Both the position numbers and the translations under genes were made by a program. The notes under the pieces were generated by a model. It was not told the DNA's origin. It saw only the letters and a list, made by a program, of their open reading frames with translations, and ran no database searches. A stretch of DNA of 12,857 bases from Nitrospirota bacterium (GTDB taxonomy: Bacteria; Nitrospirota; CAKKRA01; 9FT-COMBO-42-15): positions 1 through 12,857 of the forward strand of contig JACPZJ010000206.1 of assembly GCA_016195585.1 (NCBI GenBank), in the 5' to 3' direction. This document shows positions 1-6,294 of the stretch, piece after piece. Position 1 is the stretch's first letter. Every line of letters starts with the position of its first letter.

Positions 1-417
1 TCTGCTTCTCTCCTCTGGCGTCTGGATATATTCCTTTTCTGGCGCTGGTTCTTTTCCTACAAGATAAGGTTTTATACGGCTGTAATTTTCATAAAATGGC
101 GTGAAGTCTACAACAAGGTCTCTTAATACCTGTAAATGGCCGAGGGGCTGGATGGTTATTGTATCAGTATTCAGTTCTAATATCTGCGTCTCACAGGCAA
201 GACAGTATTTTCCGTTTATGTGCATGGCGCAGGAGCCGCACACAGCGCCGCGGCAGGAGAATCTAAAGGCAAGGGAGGGATCAATATTCTTCTGAATATA
301 AAACAGGCCTGCAAGGACTGTATCACCATGACCTACTGGAATTACAAAATTATCAAAATATGGCTCCTTGTCCTTTTCAGGGTCAAAACGGAAGATTTTG
401 AAGGTTATGTTTTGCAT
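1..417 (-). CDS. sdhB: Succinate dehydrogenase iron-sulfur subunit, partial (C-terminus beyond window)
   Basis: SdhB carries electrons from the flavin of SdhA through iron-sulfur clusters to the quinone site in the membrane anchor. The minus strand from an ATG at 417-415 reads without a stop for 139 codons to the window edge. These residues form the N-terminal plant-type ferredoxin domain. The [2Fe-2S] ligands are clear: C55, C60, C63 (CRGAVCGSC) and C75 (YCLAC); C72 is an extra cysteine. The C-terminal domain that holds the [4Fe-4S] and [3Fe-4S] clusters would lie outside the window. The ATG directly abuts the sdhA stop codon (418-420), so the two genes are probably translationally coupled. 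Fumarate reductase FrdB has the same fold and the same CGSC pattern; SDH is preferred because of the SdhA features and the paired small anchors. Confidence 0.95.
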   Translation of the reverse strand, partial: MQNITFKIFRFDPEKDKEPYFDNFVIPVGHGDTVLAGLFYIQKNIDPSLAFRFSCRGAVCGSCAMHINGKYCLACETQILELNTDTITIQPLGHLQVLRDLVVDFTPFYENYSRIKPYLVGKEPAPEKEYIQTPEERSR

Positions 418-2139
418 TTAGTATTTTCTCTCTGCTGGCGCCACAAACCCTAATGTAACAGGTTTGTAGCTGAGCTTAGCGCCTTCTGGGCTGTAGGCTG
501 CTATTGTGTGCTTAAGATAGTTTTTATCATCCCTTTTTGGATAATCTGTCCTATAATGAGAGCCACGCGACTCGGCTCGCTCAATGGCGCCGCTTATTAT
601 TGCATCGGCAATATCAATGCTTCCAAGAAATTCCAGCAGCCAGTAGAGTTCAAAGTTGAATCTTTTTCCCTTATATCTAAGTCTTAAATCCCTGTTTCTC
701 TCCTTTATATTCTTAAATTCCCTCTGCCCCGCCTTCATCTGTGCTTCTTCTTTAAAGATGCCAAAATTCTCCCACATTATCCTGTTTAATTCCTCAAATA
801 GATTAAAGGCATTTTCTCTGCCTTCACCTTCAAAGAGCCTGCTGATTCTCTTTTCTTCTTCTCTTAATGCCTCGTAACATTTCAAATTTGAGATTTGAGA
901 TTTGAAATTTGCTTTTATATATTTTCCTGCTATTTTACCTGCCGCAGCGCCAAATACAACGGTCTCTAAAAGAGAATTGCCTCCAAGTCTGTTAGCCCCA
1001 TGCACACTGACACAGGCTGCCTCGCCGGCAGCATAGAGGCCATTAATCTTTGTCTTTGTGTCCATGTCTGCATCTATCCCGCCCATTGTATAATGCTGTC
1101 CGGGCTCAACTGGTATAGGTTCTGTAATTGCATTTATCCCTGCAAATTTACCTGCAAGCTCCACTACACCGGGCAGCCTTTCCATAATCAAATTTTTACC
1201 GAGATGCCTTAAATCAAGATGGAGATACTGCCCATTAATGGCGTTTCCCTTTTTAATCTCCCTTATCATATTCCTTGAGACAATATCCCTCGGCGCTATC
1301 TCCATTGCCTTTTTTGAGTCCTCATAGTTTGATAGGAATCTCTCTCCATGACTATTCAACAAATACGCCCCTTCACCCCTTGCGCCTTCTGTAACAAGTA
1401 TATTTGTGCCGTAGAGTGTTGTAGGATGAAACTGGATAAATTCCATATCCTTTAAATCAGCGCCTGCCCAGTAGGCAATTGCCATACCTGTTCCAGTGTT
1501 AATTAAGGCATTTGTTGATTTGCCATAGAGTCTTCCAGCGCCTCCTGTAGCAATTATTACTGCATCTGTTTTAAAGGCATGTAAATCCCCTGCTTTTAAA
1601 TCAAGGGCAATAAGCCCTCTTATAGAGTTATTTTCAACAATCAGCCTTGTTACAAACCATTCGTCAAAAAAGGTCAGGCAATTATTTTGTTCATTAATTC
1701 TAATTATCTGCTCAAAGAGCGTATGCAGCATTGCATGGCCTGTTCTGTCTGCTGCGTAGGCTGTCCTTGGAAAGCCTTGGCCGCCAAAGGGCCTCTGGCT
1801 AATCCTTCCGTCATCTGTTCTGCTAAAGGGGCAGCCCCAGTGTTCAAGCTCAAAGAGCCTCTGCGGGCCTTCTTTGCACATCTTTAATATGGCATCCTGA
1901 TCACCGAGATAGTCGCTCCCCTTAATTGTATCGCAGGCATGTTTTTCCCAGTTGTCATCTTTCGCATTCTCAGTATTTCCGAGTGCAGCATTTACACCGC
2001 CCTGTGCAGCAATGGAGTGCGACCTTAGTGGATAGACCTTTGAGATGATGGCAGTATTTATCTTATTGCTTACAAGCTCATAGGCTGCCCTCAGCCCGGC
2101 AAGGCCGCTGCCGATGATTACTGCATCAAACTTATACAT
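418..2139 (-). CDS. sdhA: Succinate dehydrogenase flavoprotein subunit
   Basis: Catalytic subunit that oxidises succinate to fumarate on a covalently bound FAD, on the cytoplasmic face of complex II. Its 573 residues are close to the usual length. The N-terminal dinucleotide-binding motif is GSGLAG (10-15). H41 in RSHSIAAQGG is the expected covalent FAD ligand. The residue in the AAQGG position is Gln46, as in SdhA enzymes, where FrdA usually has Glu. Further landmarks are QFHPTTL (H238), TEGARGEG with catalytic R254, HYTMGG (H349) and ANRLGGNSLLE (R384). The C-terminal ESRGSHYRTDYP motif near 523-534 is intact. The start overlaps the sdhC stop by one base (TAATG), with an AAAGGA ribosome site upstream. 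One oddity is a 7-base tandem repeat at 886-911, which encodes the variable linker at about residues 410-418. Function confident; in vivo direction inferred. Confidence 0.96.
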   Translation of the reverse strand: MYKFDAVIIGSGLAGLRAAYELVSNKINTAIISKVYPLRSHSIAAQGGVNAALGNTENAKDDNWEKHACDTIKGSDYLGDQDAILKMCKEGPQRLFELEHWGCPFSRTDDGRISQRPFGGQGFPRTAYAADRTGHAMLHTLFEQIIRINEQNNCLTFFDEWFVTRLIVENNSIRGLIALDLKAGDLHAFKTDAVIIATGGAGRLYGKSTNALINTGTGMAIAYWAGADLKDMEFIQFHPTTLYGTNILVTEGARGEGAYLLNSHGERFLSNYEDSKKAMEIAPRDIVSRNMIREIKKGNAINGQYLHLDLRHLGKNLIMERLPGVVELAGKFAGINAITEPIPVEPGQHYTMGGIDADMDTKTKINGLYAAGEAACVSVHGANRLGGNSLLETVVFGAAAGKIAGKYIKANFKSQISNLKCYEALREEEKRISRLFEGEGRENAFNLFEELNRIMWENFGIFKEEAQMKAGQREFKNIKERNRDLRLRYKGKRFNFELYWLLEFLGSIDIADAIISGAIERAESRGSHYRTDYPKRDDKNYLKHTIAAYSPEGAKLSYKPVTLGFVAPAERKY

Positions 2140-2507
2140 TAAAATATCCTTTCAAAATAGACTGACAGGCTGTAGATGCCTACAAAGGCTGTTAAAAAGA
2201 TAACAATAAAAAAGAGCTCCTTTTGAAATCTTGTTAAAGGAAATATATCAAGGAGCATCAGTCTTATCCCATTTAATAGATGGAGTGCGGCGGTTATTAT
2301 TATGAAAAGTTCAAATAGATGCGCCAAAGGATTGTCCATTGCAATTGCAAGTCTGTCATAAGCGTCCTTGCCAAATATCAGGGCTGTGCTGTGCATCATA
2401 ATATGCAGAAGGAGATAGATTGTAATGGCTATCCCGCTTATCCTGTGCAGACCGAAGGCTGTTTGGCCGGTATGTCTGTTTATGATGAAGTCTCTGAGAT
2501 AGTTCAT
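2139..2507 (-). CDS. sdhC: Succinate dehydrogenase cytochrome b556 membrane subunit
   Basis: Membrane anchor that binds heme b and helps form the quinone site of complex II. The protein has 122 residues and three hydrophobic segments (about 24-45, 63-86 and 98-116). The N-terminal GLHRISG (19-25) matches the HRxSG signature of SdhC, with R22 in the place of the conserved quinone-site arginine. ALHLLNGIRLMLLD (74-87) matches the second-helix motif; H76 is the likely axial heme ligand. H35 and H39 in the first helix are further histidines that could bear on heme content. The ATG overlaps the stop of the upstream anchor gene as ATGA, and its own stop overlaps the sdhA start by one base. SdhC and SdhD names are sometimes swapped in distant lineages; the HRxSG motif supports SdhC here. 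Confidence 0.88.
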   Translation of the reverse strand: MNYLRDFIINRHTGQTAFGLHRISGIAITIYLLLHIMMHSTALIFGKDAYDRLAIAMDNPLAHLFELFIIITAALHLLNGIRLMLLDIFPLTRFQKELFFIVIFLTAFVGIYSLSVYFERIF

Positions 2508-2845
2508 CTGATAAAACTCCAGAGGATTAAGATGCCGTATATTGATAATGTAATGCCTAATATCAGGAATGATAAGGAGAGCGCCTTTGTAGTCTTTTTA
2601 TCAGGATTGAAATCAAGGCTTATGGAGTATATGCCATTTAAGCCATGATACACACAGCACAACAGAAGCAGTAAATCAAATATAAGCCACCCTGTGTGTG
2701 AAAGCCTTTCTGAGACAAGGGAGAAGCTTATCTTTTTATCTGCAAAAGGAATGGCTATAATATGAATTGGCAAAAGGACTGCTATAATTATAGCTGTTAT
2801 TCTTTGCCCAAGCCATGACAGCAGATGTGATTTGGTGTTATTCAT
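2504..2845 (-). CDS. sdhD: Succinate dehydrogenase second membrane anchor subunit (SdhD-like)
   Basis: Second hydrophobic anchor of complex II, and the first gene of the operon. From the ATG at 2845-2843 it has 113 residues, a normal SdhD length, with three membrane helices (about 15-34, 53-76 and 88-111). QRITAII (14-20) resembles the first-helix region of SdhD. YHGLNGIYSISLDF (66-79) matches the second-helix motif; H67 is the likely heme partner and H28 is a second helix histidine. The frame stays open upstream to a TTG at 2920, but that extension would add 25 lysine- and phenylalanine-rich residues that the family lacks, so I chose the internal ATG. No good Shine-Dalgarno precedes it. The assignment to SdhD rather than a second SdhC-like protein rests on motif resemblance and on the SdhC call for its neighbour. 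Confidence 0.8.
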   Translation of the reverse strand: MNNTKSHLLSWLGQRITAIIIAVLLPIHIIAIPFADKKISFSLVSERLSHTGWLIFDLLLLLCCVYHGLNGIYSISLDFNPDKKTTKALSLSFLILGITLSIYGILILWSFIR

Positions 2846-2852
2846 TACTATA

Positions 2853-2881
2853 TTAATAATTAATCTTTGGATAATTGTCAA
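2853..2881 (-). promoter_or_regulatory. Possible sigma-70-type promoter of the sdh operon
   Basis: On the minus strand a perfect TTGACA (2881-2876) is followed after 17 bases by TATTAA (2858-2853). Only seven bases separate the -10 from the sdhD ATG, so transcription would begin at or next to the start codon, giving an essentially leaderless message. This fits the lack of a Shine-Dalgarno there. The region is very A+T-rich, so a chance match is possible. An alternative further upstream pairs TTGCAG with TATACA near 2955-2925. Confidence 0.35.
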
Positions 2882-2923
2882 GAAGAAGAATTTAAAGGTA
2901 TGTAAAAAAGAAGATTGCAAAAT

Positions 2924-2933
2924 ATGTATACAT
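2924..2933. repeat. Perfect 10-base palindrome, candidate activator or operator site
   Basis: ATGTATACAT is fully self-complementary. Its centre lies about 90 bases before the predicted start of the sigma-54 promoter, the usual range for an enhancer-binding-protein site. It also lies upstream of the sdh genes on the other strand. A ten-base palindrome in A+T-rich DNA can occur by chance, so the role is inferred only. Confidence 0.35.
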
Positions 2934-2960
2934 TTATTTCTCTGATTAACTGCAATGCTA

Positions 2961-2976
2961 TTTCAACTTATTGAAA
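2961..2976. repeat. Inverted repeat TTTCAA-N4-TTGAAA, candidate regulator site
   Basis: Two perfect six-base arms, TTTCAA (2961-2966) and TTGAAA (2971-2976), flank a CTTA spacer. The repeat sits 17 bases before the -24 element of the sigma-54 promoter. The dyad shape suits a dimeric regulator such as the NtrC-family protein encoded at the end of the same operon. The site is closer than most sigma-54 enhancers, so it could instead bind a repressor or a second activator. Confidence 0.35.
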
Positions 2977-2991
2977 AACAAGAACATTAAT

Positions 2992-3008
2992 TTGGCACAG
3001 GACTTGCA
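2992..3008 (+). promoter_or_regulatory. Sigma-54 (RpoN) -24/-12 promoter of the biosynthetic operon
   Basis: The sequence TTGGCACAGGACTTGCA matches the RpoN consensus (YTGGCACR-N4-TTGCW) at every specified position. The invariant GG is at 2994-2995 and the invariant GC at 3006-3007, with standard spacing. Transcription is predicted to start near 3018-3020, about 50 bases before the first gene at 3068. The operon ends with a sigma-54-dependent activator (11128-12513), which is strong circumstantial support that this promoter is real and is controlled by that activator. Confidence 0.88.
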
Positions 3009-3067
3009 ATCATTAAGAATATTGTTTTCAACCTAATAAATTTTTAAAAAATAGATAAGGAAATATT

Positions 3068-3790
3068 ATGACACAGAATTTTTTTGTAGCAATAGATTTT
3101 GACGGGACGATTACTAATAAGGATATCACTGATGCAGTAATACAGAAGTTTGCAAAGCCTGGTTGGGAAGAAGCAGAAGAACTATGGGTGCAGGGGGTTA
3201 TAGGTTCAAAAAAATGTCTTGAACTTCAGATGGGCCTGATTGAAACACCTCTAAGCCAATTGGTGGATTTTGTCGATGGTTTTTCCATAGACAGGGCATT
3301 TTTAAATTTTGCAGGTTTTTTACGAGAATACCGCATACCTCATGGAATTATAAGCGACGGGTTCCATGTGTTTGCTAAAAGGATACTCCAAAACTATGGA
3401 TTAGAAGATATACCAATCTATGCAAATGGTTTAAAAGAAGAAAATGGAATATTAAAAACCTTATTCCCTTATTCAAAAACTGATTGTCCTTCTGGTGTAT
3501 GTAAATGTATGGTGGCAAATAATATAAGTAAAGGGAATCCCGTTATACTTATCGGAGATGGAAGGAGTGATTTCTGCATAGCTGAGAAAGCGGTTTTTGT
3601 TTTTTCTAAGAATAAGCTTACAAATTACTGTAAAACAAATGGGGTTTTTCATGCCCCATTTAAAGATTTTAATGATGTAGAAAGTTATCTTAGGGTCTTG
3701 GTCAGCCATATGGCAGCAGATCCAAAAGGGTTGCTATCCAATATAGAATTACCATTAAGGGGGTTAAAATATGAAGATTCAAGAACTTGA
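3068..3790 (+). CDS. HAD-superfamily phosphatase (subfamily IB, MtnX/SerB-like)
   Basis: A predicted cytoplasmic phosphatase that hydrolyses a small phosphorylated metabolite through an aspartyl-phosphate intermediate. All four HAD motifs are visible: DFDGT at 10-14 (nucleophile D10, acid D12), S96 in IISDGF, K146 in GVCKCM, and the metal-binding IGDGRSDF with D164 and D168. Length (240 residues) and motif spacing resemble MtnX-like and phosphoserine-phosphatase-like enzymes. The short cap between motifs I and II fits subclass I. C140, C145 and C147 surround the motif III lysine, as in MtnX-like proteins. A TAAGGA ribosome site lies at 3056-3061. This is the first gene after the sigma-54 promoter and it overlaps the aminotransferase by 20 bases. 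No methionine-salvage genes are nearby, so the MtnX reaction itself is not assumed. Fold confident; substrate unknown. Confidence 0.88.
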   Translation: MTQNFFVAIDFDGTITNKDITDAVIQKFAKPGWEEAEELWVQGVIGSKKCLELQMGLIETPLSQLVDFVDGFSIDRAFLNFAGFLREYRIPHGIISDGFHVFAKRILQNYGLEDIPIYANGLKEENGILKTLFPYSKTDCPSGVCKCMVANNISKGNPVILIGDGRSDFCIAEKAVFVFSKNKLTNYCKTNGVFHAPFKDFNDVESYLRVLVSHMAADPKGLLSNIELPLRGLKYEDSRT

Positions 3791-5162
3791 AGAATTAGGT
3801 GAAAAGGAGTTATTGGCGCTGGAATCAAGGTATTGCTCATTTGGCGATACCGTGCATTATCTTGAGCCGCCTAAGATTTTCGATAGATGTGAAGGTTCAT
3901 GGCTCTTTGATCTTGACGGCAGGCCGTATCTGGATATGCAGATGTGGTATTCGGCTGTTAATTTTGGCTATAGAAACCAGGACATTGAATCTGCGCACAA
4001 CAGGCAGATGTCAAAACTGCCTCAACTTGCGTGCCAGTATCTGCACAAAGAAAAAATCCAGCTTGCCTCTGTAATCGCACAGGCCATTGAAAAAAGATTT
4101 GGAACAAAAGGAAGAATACAATTTAATGTAGGCGGCTCACAGGCGATCGAAGACAGTTTGAAATTAGTGCGCAATTATACAAAAGGCAAGGCATTGATGT
4201 TTGCATTTATGGGTGGATATCATGGGCGAACACTCGCTGCCTCTGAGATTACCAGCAGTTACAGATATAGGAGAAGATACGGTCATTTTGGCAACCGTGC
4301 TGAATTTATTCCTTACCCGTACTGCTATAGATGTTTTTATGGTAAAAACCGCAGCAATTGTGATTATTATTGCATTGAACAATTTGAAAAGCTTTTTGAG
4401 ACTGAATATCACGGTGTTTTAGATATAAAAACAAACGAATCTGAATATGCAGCGTTTTATATAGAGGCTGTTCAGGGCACAGGCGGTTATATAATCCCTC
4501 CTTCAGAGTATTTCGAAAGGCTCAATGAGGTGCTTAAGAGATACGGCATCTTGATTGTTGATGATGAAATACAAATGGGATTTTACCGAACTGGAAAGTT
4601 TTTTGGGATTGAGCACTTTAATGTCAAACCTGACCTGATAGTTTTTGGCAAGTCGTTGACAAATGGCATCAATCCAATATCAGGCGTCTGGGCAAGAGAG
4701 GACATGATTAATCCTGCTATATTTCCACCCGGTTCAACGCACTCCACTTTTTCAAGCAACCCGCTTGGCACTGCCGCTGGATTGGCGACCATGGAATATA
4801 TTCAAAAGAATGATATTGAGACTATGGTGGTTGAAAAAGGGGCATATCTTTTGACCCGATTGAAGGAGATGCAGAAAAGATACGCAGTAATAGGCGATGT
4901 TGATGGTTTAGGCCTTGCGATAAGAATAGAGATAACAAAGCCAGACGGTTTTACACCGGATAAACAACTTACAGACAGGATATTTGAAGAGGGAATGAAA
5001 GGCAAAATTAAGTTTAACGGAGAGGATTACGGGCTTGTGCTTGATGTTGGCGGGTATTATAAAAATGTTTTTACTCTTGCACCTGCCCTTACAATCAAGA
5101 CGGAAGAAATTGACCTCTTTATCGGGCTTTTTGAGGCATTGCTGAAAAAGTGTTGGGTATAA
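3771..5162 (+). CDS. Class III pyridoxal-phosphate aminotransferase
   Basis: A fold-type I, class III aminotransferase of the ornithine, acetylornithine, 4-aminobutyrate and diaminobutyrate group. It would move an amino group between an omega-amine or amino-acid substrate and a keto acid. Its 463 residues are typical. K294 in VFGKSLTNG is the expected Schiff-base lysine. DDEIQMGFYRTGKFF (264-278) is the DEVQTGxGRTG-type motif, with D265 facing the PLP nitrogen. GGSQAIEDSLK (121-131) matches the phosphate-binding GSEAVE region, and MGGYHGRT (147-154) is the usual YHG motif. An oddity is a cysteine set, C185-X2-C188-X8-C197-X3-C201, that could bind a metal; similar inserts occur in some archaeal-type relatives. 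The gene overlaps the phosphatase before it (20 bases) and the arginase-fold gene after it (13 bases). Donor and acceptor cannot be read from sequence. Confidence 0.93.
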   Translation: MKIQELEELGEKELLALESRYCSFGDTVHYLEPPKIFDRCEGSWLFDLDGRPYLDMQMWYSAVNFGYRNQDIESAHNRQMSKLPQLACQYLHKEKIQLASVIAQAIEKRFGTKGRIQFNVGGSQAIEDSLKLVRNYTKGKALMFAFMGGYHGRTLAASEITSSYRYRRRYGHFGNRAEFIPYPYCYRCFYGKNRSNCDYYCIEQFEKLFETEYHGVLDIKTNESEYAAFYIEAVQGTGGYIIPPSEYFERLNEVLKRYGILIVDDEIQMGFYRTGKFFGIEHFNVKPDLIVFGKSLTNGINPISGVWAREDMINPAIFPPGSTHSTFSSNPLGTAAGLATMEYIQKNDIETMVVEKGAYLLTRLKEMQKRYAVIGDVDGLGLAIRIEITKPDGFTPDKQLTDRIFEEGMKGKIKFNGEDYGLVLDVGGYYKNVFTLAPALTIKTEEIDLFIGLFEALLKKCWV

Positions 5163-5893
5163 ATTTGAAGGTTTTTAATCTTGATACGGATGGAAGTGTG
5201 AAAAGGCAGGAACTGGATAAGTATTTTAGCATTAACACAGTTGAGCTTAAAGACATAAGAAATAATCTGCAGTTCTATGCAGATAAAAGAAGCATTCAAG
5301 AATGTGTTAAAAGAATAAATGCCTATGATGGGGGATCTCATAATTTATATTTTCTTGGTTCAGGTGATTTTCATCACCTGACATTATTAACATTGGAGAA
5401 GGTTGCTTCGCCATTTATTTTAATTATATTTGACAAGCATACTGATTGCTCCTTTTTATATCCCAAGTACCATTGCGGCAACTGGATGTATCATGCTGCA
5501 AAACTCCAACTGTGTGAAAAAGTAATACATATTGGATCGACAGAAGGTCATGGGGTGCTCAGTAGATTAATGGGCATTTCCACACTTGCAAAAAATGGCA
5601 GGATAGCTATATTAAAATCTCCTGGCGACTGGGATAATGGCGTCATGAGTATGGCTATATTAGGCGACATGCTTAGTTATATCATAGATAACTTTAAAGT
5701 TGCAGGGGTAGATATAACAGGTGAAATGGGCGGTAAATTTTATTACAGATACAAACCTGTAAAAAATATATTTTCTTTTTTTGAACACCCTTCAGTGACA
5801 GATGAAAGTCAATTGTTTGATATTGATATCAAACAAAGGGCAATTAATCTTGAAATACTCGAAATATTTGGAGTAAAACATGTGGCTAATTAA
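5150..5893 (+). CDS. Arginase-fold (ureohydrolase superfamily) protein, divergent
   Basis: A predicted metal-dependent hydrolase of the arginase/agmatinase fold, possibly cleaving a guanidino or amide bond. Metal-binding motifs are recognisable but altered. GSGDFHH (70-76) stands where GGDHS is usual. FDKHTD (94-99) matches the DxHxD motif, with D95, H97 and D99. CGNWMYH follows at 109-115. VDITGE (187-192) occupies the place of the SxDxDxxDP motif, so D188 and E192 may be the last ligands. The DFHH form is reminiscent of uncharacterised arginase-family proteins rather than true arginases. At 247 residues it is shorter than most arginases (about 300). The start is a GTG at 5150, inside the aminotransferase; TTG codons at 5153 and 5165 are alternatives. 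It overlaps the next gene by 14 bases. Neighbouring amine chemistry makes an amine-forming or amine-trimming role plausible but unproven. Confidence 0.72.
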   Translation: MLGINLKVFNLDTDGSVKRQELDKYFSINTVELKDIRNNLQFYADKRSIQECVKRINAYDGGSHNLYFLGSGDFHHLTLLTLEKVASPFILIIFDKHTDCSFLYPKYHCGNWMYHAAKLQLCEKVIHIGSTEGHGVLSRLMGISTLAKNGRIAILKSPGDWDNGVMSMAILGDMLSYIIDNFKVAGVDITGEMGGKFYYRYKPVKNIFSFFEHPSVTDESQLFDIDIKQRAINLEILEIFGVKHVAN

Positions 5894-6242
5894 ATGGATA
5901 CCTGTTTTTATGCTGGCGGCTGTATTAGAAAGCGTTGGACAGATATCATTTAAAAAAGGCGCATTGCTTCATGGTAATGTAAAGGGAATAAAATATTATT
6001 TGATGCTCTTAAAAGACAAATGGGTTATCACCGGAATAGTTACATATACTATAGAAATGATTATATGGATATTTCTTCTCTCATATATCCCATTATCAAT
6101 AGCGTTTCCATTATCCGGTCTGCAGCAGCTGATAATAATATTATTTTCAGTTTTTGTTCTTAAGGAAAAAATTAATAATGTAGAATGGCTTGGTGCGGGT
6201 TTTATAGCGCTTGGCATATCAATTATAGTAAAATCCGGTTAA
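5880..6242 (+). CDS. SMR/EamA-like small four-helix membrane protein 1 (ArnE/ArnF-like)
   Basis: A 120-residue integral membrane protein with four hydrophobic segments (about 4-24, 47-68, 70-94 and 102-118), the layout of small multidrug-resistance proteins and of the ArnE/ArnF undecaprenyl-aminosugar flippase subunits. The first helix contains ESVGQISFKKGA (17-28); a charged residue at E17 is in the region of the coupling glutamate of EmrE. VLKEKINNVEWLGAGFIALGI (93-113) is the typical fourth-helix region, where EmrE-like proteins carry E..(T/N)..(Q/E)xxG. It overlaps the arginase-fold gene by 14 bases. The second SMR-like gene at 9589-9936 shares the first-helix pattern, so the two may form a heterodimer that flips a lipid or exports the pathway product. 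Fold confident; cargo unknown. Confidence 0.85.
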   Translation: MWLIKWIPVFMLAAVLESVGQISFKKGALLHGNVKGIKYYLMLLKDKWVITGIVTYTIEMIIWIFLLSYIPLSIAFPLSGLQQLIIILFSVFVLKEKINNVEWLGAGFIALGISIIVKSG

Positions 6243-6254
6243 GAATATAAGATG

Positions 6255-6272
6255 TTGCTTTGATTTAAGCAA
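6255..6272 (+). repeat. Inverted repeat / small hairpin in the leader before the ACP gene
   Basis: TTGCTT (6255-6260) and AAGCAA (6267-6272) are perfect six-base arms around a six-base loop. It lies in the only real gap inside the operon (52 bases), 22 bases before the ACP start. No U-run follows on the plus strand, so it does not look like an intrinsic terminator. It could be an mRNA processing or stability element that sets ACP expression apart from the upstream genes, or a protein-binding dyad. Confidence 0.4.
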
Positions 6273-6294
6273 AATTTGAATAAGAGAGGTAACT

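Noticed and set aside
1687..1887. Cysteine-rich plus-strand reading frame resembling a ferredoxin-like peptide
   Set aside because: It is the exact antisense of a conserved part of sdhA, including the FAD-domain motif region, and has no ribosome site or complete cluster motif.
2319..2648. Plus-strand frame of 109 codons across the sdhC/sdhD junction
   Set aside because: It is antisense to two well-supported membrane subunits and has no domain or start signal of its own.
2846..2920. N-terminal extension of SdhD from a TTG codon
   Set aside because: It would add 25 residues that do not fit the family, and the ATG at 2845 gives the normal length.
3068..3790. Methionine-salvage MtnX phosphatase
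   Set aside because: The fold and cysteine pattern resemble MtnX, but no other methionine-salvage gene is present, so only the phosphatase fold is claimed.
4765..4780. TTGGCAC inside the aminotransferase gene as a second sigma-54 promoter
   Set aside because: The -12 TTGC element is missing at the required spacing, and the site is inside a coding region.
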